NCBI GenBank assembly: GCA_025175895.1
Contig: JAKLTH010000297.1
Location: 930,001 to 994,000 of the forward strand
DNA from: Wurfbainia villosa
Taxonomy: Eukaryota; Streptophyta; Magnoliopsida; Zingiberales; Zingiberaceae
Reading direction: 5' to 3'
Length of the DNA stretch: 64,000 bases
Shown here piece after piece: positions 38,935 through 47,399 of the stretch. Position 1 is the first letter of the stretch. The number at the start of each line of letters is the position of its first letter. Made by a program: the position numbers and the translations under genes. The notes under the pieces are model-generated. The model saw only the letters and a list, made by a program, of their open reading frames with translations, made no database searches and was not told where the DNA came from.

Positions 38935-39095
38935 AACAGGTTCTGATGGATGCAAATCTCTCTCTGCATTAAATTCCAAAGCTGTTTGGCGGGAGGGGTA
39001 TTTCGGGAATTACGCGCGCGGATTGGTCATTCTGAAACTATAGTGCGTGTTTTGGGCAATTCCGAACTTCAGCTGCTGTGTTTGGGAAATTGCCG
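38935..39095. repeat. Right terminal inverted repeat of MULE-B
   Basis: Runs through CTGTTTGGCGGGAGGGGTA to GGGAAATTGCCG and is the inverted partner of 28011-28170. The target duplication TTAAAACATC follows at once. Confidence 0.85.
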
Positions 39096-39214
39096 TTAAA
39101 ACATCGTCATTGACAACTTGATGTTTCAAGATCAATCGAAGAAAACAAACACCAGCACCTCGCAATTTATAGCTGCATTCATTTCGTATTCGGCCAATAT
39201 AAGGATGCGTTTCT

Positions 39215-39890
39215 TGTTTCTGGCAATGTAATTCAGATTACATTATAAGATTGATTACTTTATTTATCATATTTTTTAAAATTGTATTGTAATGTAATGT
39301 AATCTGAATTATAAAAAAGTTTTGTAATATAGATTACAAAATAAAATCTATGTAATCCGATTGCATTATAAGTCGTAATCTGAAAAGTATTGGATGTTCA
39401 ACAATTGAAGTCGATCGTTGTCACCATCGATCGATCAGTCGTCGTCATCATTGCCGTGTCGCCGACCGACCCATCGCCGTCGACCACTGACCGCCGCCGT
39501 CAGCCGTCGATCACCATCGACCGCCGCCGCTGATCGTTGTCGGTCGTCGACTGGTTGGTCGTGGTCAGTTCCTGTTAGTTGCCGCTGGCTGTTGCAGACC
39601 ATCGTCGATCGATCGATCGCCGTCGGCCACCGGTCGATTGTCATCAGTCGATCGTCGCTGACCGGTCGTTGATCGATTGTCAGCCGACCATCGTCGTCAC
39701 CGTCATTGTCGTTGATCGATTCCTACTGTCTTTGTAATGGACATCAAACAAAAGAATATAATTATATTTATAATCCAAGATATATTTTTTATTCAAACAA
39801 AATAATATAATCAAAATTACATTCCATTCCATTACAATTTAGATTACATTACAATTTAAATTATATTCCGTCCAAGATATCAGATTCCAT
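39215..39890. mobile_element. Probable small TIR-type element with a CGTCG-rich core
   Basis: AT-rich arms containing TGTAATTCAGATTACATTAT on the left and CATTACAATTTAGATTACAT on the right enclose 39,410-39,720, a GC-rich stretch of GATCGATCG, GTCGTC and CCGCCG words. The left edge GGATGCGTTTCTTGTTT resembles the ends of plant Harbinger-like MITEs. No target duplication was settled. Open frames in the core reflect composition. Confidence 0.45.
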
Positions 39891-40755
39891 GAAGGGCCTT
39901 TTTTGTTTTTGTTTTTGAATATTGCAAGGTCCATTGATCTTCAAATAAAAAATGAACTCGGCCATGAGGGTAACAAAAGTCTCCATGAGTCCGGATCAGT
40001 TTTCGGAGCAGCAGTCGTCACCACTAGCAGCTCCGAGGGTGGCAATGGCGATTGCCTGACCATGTCTGCCTACAAGTCTCTTCCAACATCAGCACAACCA
40101 CTTCCACCCCAGAAATCTTCGAGGTCAGATTGAGATCCGACGAGTCGCCCGGTGTCGCCCCCCATCAGCGCCATACCACCGTCAAAGATATGCATAGGAG
40201 CTTCCATGTCTCAGCCACCATGAACAAAAACAGAAACAGATTCTAGATGTTTTGAGAACAAATACGCGAGGTTGGATTTGTGGGACAGCTTCAGTTCCTA
40301 TTGGGTATAGGAACTGGGAAATGGTGCTCTGCTGCTAGTTATGCAACAGATTGTCGTTTGCCGCTGGCCTTCGGTGGATCAATTCCTATCTCAGGCTACT
40401 TATTACTTCAAATAATTTCTTAGTGGAAATTAAAGGATAGGCTATATTGACTATTCTCTTTGCTTCTCCTCTCCTTTGTTTCTCTGCAGGAGAGCTTCCA
40501 AATTTCGATTGGTCAAGCGACCAACATCTAATTCCTTATTCCTCCAAAAGAATTCAGACCCACTTCTAAGTCCTGCATACTTTTTAACAGTTCCTAAAAA
40601 CATAGTCGAACCACATTGCATCCGCCAGAGCCATTAAATTGCAGAATTTCCTAAACATTCAAATTCGCAGGTTATTGAAAGTAACACTGTGATTGTATTT
40701 GTATCAAAAGTTTTTGCAGCATATTTTGTAATCGGATAATACAAAGTAGTCGACC
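39891..40755. other. Spacer with unassigned open frames
   Basis: Less AT-rich DNA at 39,900-40,250 has Ser-rich open frames on the plus strand without a recognisable domain. No gene is called. Confidence 0.35.
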
Positions 40756-40759
40756 CTGG

Positions 40760-40956
40760 CTAAGAATCCCTGAATCTCAGTGGCATGATTTGATCATATG
40801 CCCTTCGTATATTTTGAAATCTCTCATGAACTCGAGAAACAGCCTCAACATTGTCCTCAAATATAATGCATCCAGTGATAAATGCTATAGGAAGAACTGG
40901 CCGCGTTGCTCTGATGCAGAATTCTGATACAAGCTTTTGATGGAGTTTGACTACTA
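40760..40956 (-). other. Candidate terminal exon of an unrecognised gene or pseudogene
   Basis: An acceptor-like TTAATTAG (about 40,960 reading on the minus strand) precedes about 64 open codons ending at the stop 40760-40762. The peptide is complex and protein-like: KLHQKLVSEFCIRATRPV, then LPIAFITGCIIFEDNVEAV, then RVHERFQNIRRAYDQIMP. Upstream sequence on the same strand (41,290-41,050) shows gene-like pieces (NYWKLDAEYK; DRPRLLEVNSCWHAA) broken by stops. The family is not recognised. It may be a decayed gene copy. Confidence 0.3.
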
Positions 40957-41587
40957 ATTAAAGTTCGGCAAATTGCTATTACAGTCATTGATCACTCGCA
41001 ACTAGCTATTTCTACCAGTATTTGCAGCATGCCAGCAACTATTTACCTCAAGTAACCGAGGACGATCCCACATAGCTTGGTCATGTCCCTCTCATCAAAG
41101 ACCTCTTTCCTATTTTACCATTCATCTATTTCCTGCTTCAGGAATCACAATTCACCCTAAACTTGAAAGTGTTCCATTCCCTATTTGTATTCAGCATCCA
41201 ACTTCCAATAGTTCAATTTGGTATCTCCAGCTTCTGATATCAAATGTTTCAAAAATATCTTGAGAAGATCAATTATTGATATCTAATTCTGGTCTCCAGT
41301 TAAGCTTCATGCATCTGAAGACAACATGATATACAGGATGCAAATGCATTGATAACTATATGCATGCTAGCAAAATTACCAGTGGTTGGTTACATACTTC
41401 CATGTACAATTCATCTAGATAACATCTTAAATAAATCTAAACAGAGGCGTGTTTTTCACTACTACCACCACAACAACAAATCCCTTATAAATGGTGCTGA
41501 TTTTACACCTTAAGGGAATAAATCAGAAGTTATGGAATACTCAGTAATAACTAGAAGTAATATAAACTTGTTCGTTCAACGCTCCAA

Positions 41588-41612
41588 ACTAAAAAAAAAA
41601 AAAAAAAAAAAA
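41588..41612. repeat. Poly-A tract
   Basis: An uninterrupted run of about two dozen A residues lies some 60 bp left of the SINE target duplication. It could be the tail of another, older retroelement. Confidence 0.85.
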
Positions 41613-41684
41613 AGAAAGGTTCTAGCATTAGCAATATCTATATCTGAACCAGCAGACCTACCAAAACCATTCATGGGTTTACTT

Positions 41685-41852
41685 AAAGGTCAATTCGGTG
41701 CACGAAACTCTCGCATTGTGAGATCTCGGAAAAGAATTTATTGTGCGTAGCTTTACCTGCTTTGTAATATGTTATTTCTATGACTCGAACCCATGACTAC
41801 CTCTAGGTCACGCAATAATAATTTTATTATTGCGCCGAGGTTCCCTTCTCAC
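41685..41852 (-). mobile_element. Au-type SINE, 168 bp, with 14-bp target duplication
   Basis: Flanked by TCATGGGTTTACTT at 41671-41684 and 41853-41866. On the minus strand it reads GGGAACCTCGGCGCAATAAT... and then CATGGGTTCGAGTCATAGA, the A-box and B-box (GGTTCGAGTC) arrangement of a tRNA-derived Pol III promoter, with GTAAAGCTACGCAC downstream, as in plant Au SINEs. The element makes no protein; such copies depend on LINE enzymes for retroposition. It sits between the U-box gene and MULE-B. Confidence 0.85.
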
Positions 41853-41866
41853 TCATGGGTTTACTT

Positions 41867-42403
41867 GAAGAAAGAAAATTGAAACAGGTCCTTTTTATCT
41901 GACTTGAACATATTTTGTTATCAGCTATTATTTTGCGTAGTAACTTGAATTGTTACGGCCAAACTTTTCAAATCGCAGTTTGAATCAAAATAAAACGGTT
42001 AATAGTTCTAAAATGTGATGACTTGATACAGAGTGATTAAGAATTCAAGCAAAAGACAATGACTCGAGGTATTCCCAACTCACAAAAGACAACAGATTAT
42101 TTCAACTCACTAGAAACCAAGAAAATGCTCTCCCACAAGAAACAGATGCTGAACTACTTTTAATGACAATCTTCAGGTCAGCATCAATGAAATAGAGGAA
42201 AACACCACTATCATATTATTTTTCCATTGCGGACTTAGATCAAGCTTACAAGTTACCACATTTTTCATATAAACAGGATTTTTCTTTCTAAAATTACTAC
42301 AAAACTAAGAAGAAGGGGTCTAGCGAACAAAAGAAAGGATCAAAGTGATTTTCATTCTTTTTACAGGAGGTTTCAAGTAAATAAATCCATCAAGCAAGTA
42401 GCT
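41867..42403. other. 3' flank of the U-box gene
   Basis: AT-rich sequence; the 150-250 bp nearest the stop codon at 42404 are probably the 3' UTR of the minus-strand gene. Confidence 0.4.
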
Positions 42404-43516
42404 TCACTGACCTTTGTTTGCTGATATGCAGGGAGAGGAGAAAATTCTGAGTCTACGAGCTAATTCCATGGCATCCTTCCCAACCTTTTGATTTATATCG
42501 CTGGCCAAAACGGAACAGAGGTCCAAAATCCCTTCTCCGATGGCTTCCAAAGCCATCTCTTTGCTATCGGAACAAACCAAGTTGAGCACCACGAGGGCGT
42601 GTTCGACGCCCCTTGGGTTCCCTGTTTTAACGACGTTGGCCAATGCCCTAACGAATCCTTTCCTCTTCCTCATCTCCTCCTTCCCCTCTCGGCACTTGGC
42701 GAGGAGTCCCAAGACTCGCACGGCCCTTTCCGACCCTTCACTAGCGAAGCTGATGAGCGGCGCCACCACACCAGCCCGCACAGCTCGTCTCCGGTTCTCG
42801 GCGAACTTGCACAATTCATGGAGAGCCGTGGCCGCCTCCCTCCGCTGCCGGCTATCGCCGCCGCTGAGTAGTGCCGCTAGGCTGGGGATGGCGGCGGGTT
42901 GGGCTCCGATCGTGGCTTTGTTGACGTCAACGACAGCGAGGCTGGTGAGTAAGGTGGTAGCGAGGGCCGCGGCAGCGCCGCCGCGGAGTGCAGAGACGAC
43001 GGGGTCGAGGGCGCCCTCGGCGAGGAGACCGAGGCGCGCGTCGTCCCCGTCAAGGGAGATGTGGAGGAGGGAGCGGAGGGCCAGCTCCTGGAGGTCGGGG
43101 CGGTCGGGGGCGTCTGCGTGGCGGATGAGGACAGAGATGGCGCCGGAGTCAGCGACGAGGCAGCGAGAGGCGGCGCCCCCGAACTGGGCGAGGTGGAGGA
43201 CGGCGGAGAGAGTAGGGACGTCGGAGGGGAAGGTGAATCGAGAGAGGAGGAGGGAGTCGAGGTGATCATTGGAGGAGGCGACGGAGGGGCGGTGGGCGAG
43301 GTAGGAAGAGATGACGTTGCGAAGGGCGTAGTTGGGGATAAGTGAAGGGGAGGGAGGGAGGGGGACATTAGTGACCGGGCAGGTGCGGTTACCGGCGTCG
43401 AGCCAGCGCTGTATAGAAGAGCGGTCGAAGGTGTGGCCGGAGGATAAAATCACCGGGTCCGTCATCACCTCCAGGGAGATCGGGCACCGGAAGTCATCCG
43501 GTAACTGCAACTCCAT
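42404..43516 (-). CDS. PUB8: U-box / Armadillo-repeat E3 ubiquitin ligase, PUB8-like
   Basis: A single exon of 370 residues, close to Arabidopsis PUB8 (about 374). The U-box spans residues 5-78: DFRCPISLEVMTDPVI, SGHTFDRSSIQRWLDAGN, RTCPVTNVPL, LIPNYALRNVI. It folds like a RING but without zinc and recruits E2 enzymes. From about residue 95 to 355 the sequence is helical ARM-type repeats (SVLIRHADAPDRPDLQELAL, AATALHELCKFAENRR, EHALVVLNLVC), which should bind substrates. The start is the first ATG, in the conserved context MELQLPDDFRCP. The coding DNA is very GC-rich, unlike its surroundings, producing long open frames on the opposite strand that are artefacts. The target protein is unknown. 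Confidence 0.93.
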   Translation of the reverse strand: MELQLPDDFRCPISLEVMTDPVILSSGHTFDRSSIQRWLDAGNRTCPVTNVPLPPSPSLIPNYALRNVISSYLAHRPSVASSNDHLDSLLLSRFTFPSDVPTLSAVLHLAQFGGAASRCLVADSGAISVLIRHADAPDRPDLQELALRSLLHISLDGDDARLGLLAEGALDPVVSALRGGAAAALATTLLTSLAVVDVNKATIGAQPAAIPSLAALLSGGDSRQRREAATALHELCKFAENRRRAVRAGVVAPLISFASEGSERAVRVLGLLAKCREGKEEMRKRKGFVRALANVVKTGNPRGVEHALVVLNLVCSDSKEMALEAIGEGILDLCSVLASDINQKVGKDAMELARRLRIFSSPCISANKGQ

Positions 43517-43540
43517 CTCTTTCTCTCTCTACCCCTCACC

Positions 43541-43560
43541 CTCTCTCTCTCTCTCTCTCT
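43541..43560. repeat. (CT)n tract in the 5' leader of the U-box gene
   Basis: A 20-bp CT run (GA on the coding strand) ends 25 bp upstream of the start codon of the minus-strand gene, probably within its leader. Confidence 0.85.
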
Positions 43561-44603
43561 ATATTCGACTTCTTCGGCGGCCACCAGGGCTTTGCAGCTT
43601 CATGTAAAAGTCAAGCGAAGGGAGACGAATCTCCGATAGACAAATTGGATTGACGAAAATGTCCATAAATTTGTGCTTGGTTGGTGAGAAACGTGTGGAA
43701 TTTTGTGGTTTGTGTGTGGACTCGTCACTCGAGTAGATGAAGATTTACAAAGTGGCGTTTGCCGGCGCGGCGAGTCGATAAGATGTTGCGACCTCTAGTC
43801 GAATATAAGTAACAACAAACAGTGCGACGGCTAAATACTGGTGTTAACGGATCGTATCTAGCCAGGACGATATCGGATCAGTCTATGCCAGATCAGACAT
43901 GGCACACGTACCGGATCTGGCTCGGGATATTGTACTTGCCTTTTCAACTTCAGCACGGACCTAGTCCATCTATGCGTCGACTTAAGCTCACCCTTATAAA
44001 CCTAAAAAATATTGTAAAATATAATAAATAAATAAAGACTGAATTTGATAGGACAAAAAATTCTTCTTTAACTCGTTTTTTTTTCTTTCTAATGTTTGCC
44101 TTCTAACAAAAAATAAATAGAACACTAGAAAATGAAGTTCTCTTTAGTAAAAAAAAAAAAAAAAAAGAAGAAGAAGAAAAAGACAGGGAGGAATGAAAAT
44201 TGAGTATCAAATAGTAAAACACCTTGTTCATTTAGTGGAGCTCGATACTTAGTGTAAATCTTCGATTGCTGGCTACCTATGATCCGTCTTATTGATGTTC
44301 CTGTCAAGACTGTAGTAATGTGACATTTAAAGTTGTAATCAAGCAAGGACCCGTGAAGCACTCCCAAAATATGAGAAACGCAAACAATCCCCATCATCTA
44401 GAACTAATTAATTACTGAGAAAGTGTTGAAAGAAAAATAATTGCACAACTGTGCACATGCGTGCATATTCAATAACATTGAGAGCATCAGTACAAATTAC
44501 TGCCCTGAAGACAAGGCAAAGTTAAATCTACGACTGAAAGATTTGTAAATTATCTGGGAGGGAGTTCCAGTTTGATCGGTTATCACGGGTTGAGATGACT
44601 TTA
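43561..44603. other. Promoter side of the U-box gene and AT-rich spacer
   Basis: About 250 bp of mixed composition next to the gene probably hold its promoter. The rest is AT-rich with an A-run and AAG repeats near 44,150-44,180. No gene is supported. Confidence 0.4.
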
Positions 44604-44613
44604 ATAGAATATA

Positions 44614-45717
44614 CGGTAATTTATTAAAAAGCTAATTTTAAATTTGAAATTATCTAAATATAATCACGTAATTTTATATTTATCAAAACACACATTTTGT
44701 TCATTTTTTATCCCTTCCATCAAATAAACAAACAATTAATACTGAGATTTTGTATATATCCGAGTCATAACTGAAAATTTCGAGTCATCCAAATGTCACT
44801 TGATATTATACATAATACTAAGAATTTAAATTCCAACACCACTATATTCCTGGTAATATAATTTCCAACATCATTTTTTTTCGGTCATTTTGATATTGTA
44901 CGTGGCGCTAAGAATTTAAATTCGAGCACCACAATGTTCCTTGTAATATAATTTTCAATACCACTTTTTTTTCGATCAACTTGATATTGTACGTGGTGTT
45001 GGAAATTTAAATCTCAGCACCACTATGTTCTTGGTAACATAATTTCCAACACTATTTTTTTCGATCAGTTTGATATTGTACGTGGTCATGGGAATTTAAA
45101 TCCCAACATCACTATGTTCCTGGTAATATAATTTCCAGCACTATTTTTTTCGGCCAGTTTGATATTGTACGTGGTGCTGAGAATTTAAATCTCAGCACCA
45201 CTATATTCGTGGCAATATAATTTTCAGCACTATTTTTTGTCTCAAGCAACTTGAAATTATACGTGGTGTAAAAAATTTAAATCCCAGGATCACTGTATTC
45301 ATGGGAATATAATTTCCAGCACCATCTTTTTTCTCAGCCAGCTTCATATTACACGGTGCTGGGATTTTAAATTCCTGGGAAGTGCCCCTCTGTGTATTCG
45401 TGTCTAAAATTTCTGATAATCTAGATTTTATTAGGTGTCCATAGCCATATATAAAAAATTAAGCCTCATGCCATATGATGCTGAGAATTTAAATCCCATG
45501 ACTACTGTGTTACTGGGAATATAATTCCAAGTGTGCATCACCTTTTGGATGGTTCGGAATTTCCAGTTGTGACTTAGATGCATATAATATCTGAGCATTA
45601 AATCTATATTTGACGGAAGGGATAAAAAGGGAATGAAGTACGCCCTTTAGTAAATATGAAACCATGGAACTGTGTTTGGTAATTCCAAATTTAAGGTGTG
45701 TCCTTTAGTAAATCGCC
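44614..45717. mobile_element. MULE-C, 1.1-kb non-autonomous Mutator-like element with 10-bp target duplication
   Basis: ATAGAATATA at 44604-44613 and 45718-45727 flanks the element. The left end CGGTAATTTATTAAAA... and the right end ...TTAGTAAATCGCC are inverted repeats and match the ends of MULE-A and MULE-B (shared words ATCCCTTCC.TCAAAT and CATATTTA). The interior is almost wholly a 90-bp tandem array. No coding. Its mobility would depend on a transposase such as the one decayed in MULE-B. Confidence 0.85.
44801..45400. repeat. 90-bp tandem array with palindromes inside MULE-C
   Basis: The unit start TGATATTGTACGTGG recurs at 44801, 44891, 44982, 45071, 45160, 45252 and 45344. Each unit holds one or two short palindromes, for example GTGGTGCTGAGA and TCTCAGCACCAC as the arms of 45171-45201. 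Confidence 0.88.
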
Positions 45718-45942
45718 ATAGAATATATATTCATGGTCGAATTTTTTCGATCGATCGAGTACTAATCAAGTCGATTTTTAATACATCCATCTAATTAGAT
45801 TGATTTCATTCTATTGAGTTTCGTCAAGTCAAGTTGCGACTAGCCTTAGGTCGGACGACAACTGGACTTTAGGAGATTGATCGTCACTAGGGCATTCGGA
45901 GATCAAGCATCAACGAGACTTCGGGAGGTCGAGTATACATAG

Positions 45943-47053
45943 TGTTGAGAAAAAAAAAATTGTCCGAAATAATCGGGGAGACAACAATCTGATATGATCT
46001 CGTCAAGGCCAGTGTTCGACACTATCTCTGTAAAACGATATTGCTCCGCTCAGGTGCTTACGGATAGCAGCAATTCGTTTCCAAAATACAACGACGATGT
46101 CTCGGAATAGTAGCACTACAAATTCCGAGACCGGCGAACCTACTCGTAGGCTTTTTGGACTCTGGATACAGAGGATGGATGGATGAGATGAGAGAATGAG
46201 TTTGAGTTCAGTGCTTTATTCCATTCTCTAGGGATCTATTTATACTAGGTGAAGAGATGAGGTGCCCTTTGGTGAGTTTAATCTTAGCCATTGGATGTAG
46301 AGGGTTGTAACCCTTCATCAAACCCTTTTATCTCAGCCATTAGATCTGAATGATTATAACCTTTCAGATCATCCTTTGATCTTAGCCGCCAGATCTGGAT
46401 CCAGCGATCCAGTCAATCTGACGCTCCAGATCAATCGTAATCACCAGTGGTCTGATCGTGATTCTTCGCGATCAACACTCCAGATCGCGCTACTCAATCT
46501 CTTTGTTCCAACGTGTCCATCCGATTGCCCAGTCAGCAGCCAGTCACCTCTCCAGGCCCAACCGAGTGTCATGTATACATGACACATCACCCAAGTGCCA
46601 CGTAGGTATTGCCATGTCACCCAGAGCATAAATTTAAGCTCCTCGCGATGACGCGTACGTGCAAAGTGCGCTAACAAAGTCCCATCGTGGCGCTTGTCGT
46701 GGCGAGTGGCGGTTGCATGCAGCGCAGCACTGCCGCCCATTGGATGAGAGTATATGTGCTTATTTGAGTTAACTCAATTAACTCATCAACACATATAAGG
46801 AAGTAATTCCTCTATTGAATTTCCAATGTGGGACTATTGTTCCCTTTACTTCCTTTAATAACTTTTAGGTTGACTTTAACAATTAATTTCTCATTCAACC
46901 ATAATCGGTTTTGAGCAAATTAATAGTCTAGATTCATCTACTCGAAACGTAGATTTCGATTTTGAAGTCAATTTAGACTTTCAATGATTGATGGCACATC
47001 GATTTTCCTTTTCAAAACCGTATATTGGTTTTTATAAGACCCAATATCTAACA
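45943..47053 (-). repeat. 3' LTR of the first Copia element (1,111 bp)
   Basis: On the plus strand it runs from TGTTGAGAAAAA to CCCAATATCTAACA. It is nearly identical to 51486-52465 but carries about 130 bp that the other LTR lacks (around 46,530-46,660). Confidence 0.93.
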
Positions 47054-47066
47054 TCCCCCACATGAA
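47054..47066 (-). other. Polypurine tract of the first Copia element
   Basis: TCCCCCACATG on the plus strand, read as CATGTGGGGGA on the minus strand, directly abuts the LTR start TGTTAGATATTGG. This is the expected primer site for plus-strand DNA synthesis. Confidence 0.75.
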
Positions 47067-47399
47067 TGGAAATTAATGCGTGTATGCATGCTGACACTTT
47101 TACGAGAGTCCAATCGATAAGTCAATGCATCGAGAGAGGTAGCTTGTGGCTTTGAACCTTCCGTAGTAGAGTGCTATCGAGCATACTAGGCTGCACAGTG
47201 AACATGATGTCTTGAACTGCTCAGCTGTTTGTGTATACTTAGACAATAACACCCACACAAGGACTTATCTCACCTACTTTTGGTTCTCATGGTTGGTTCC
47301 GTTTTGGCCATGGACACCATCTTGGATTCATGAGTGTTTCATTGAAGCGACCTGTCTTCACACTCACATAAGTGACACTTCTATCAAGAGTATCCTACC

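Larger units (their letters stand above)
28011..39095 (-). mobile_element. MULE-B, 11.1-kb Mutator-like element with transposase and Ulp1/DUF1985-type remnants
   Basis: The direct repeat TTAAAACATC (28001-28010 and 39096-39105) is a 10-bp target duplication. The ends, 28011-28170 and about 38935-39095, are inverted repeats sharing GGCAATTT, CCCAAAAC.CGCACTAT and ACCCCTCCCGCCAAAC. Minus-strand order inside: MURA-type transposase (36.8-34.9 kb), then a second gene with DUF1985/Ulp1-like pieces (33.7-31.3 kb), then a tandem array of about 457-bp units; a palindrome-rich block fills 37.4-38.5 kb. Both genes have stops and frameshifts, so the copy is inactive. The architecture matches known plant MULEs of the Kaonashi/CUMULE type that carry Ulp1-like genes. 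Confidence 0.85.

Noticed and set aside
28001..39105. CRISPR-like reading of the regularly spaced repeats
   Set aside because: The repeats are palindromic transposon subunits in a plant nuclear genome, with no constant-repeat/unique-spacer pattern.
41588..41612. Poly-A run taken as the tail of the SINE at 41,685
   Set aside because: It lies outside the perfect 14-bp target duplication, so it does not belong to that SINE.
42540..43265. Long plus-strand open frame of 241 codons
   Set aside because: It lies antisense to the U-box gene; its Arg/Ser/Ala-rich translation reflects the GC-rich coding strand and has no domain.
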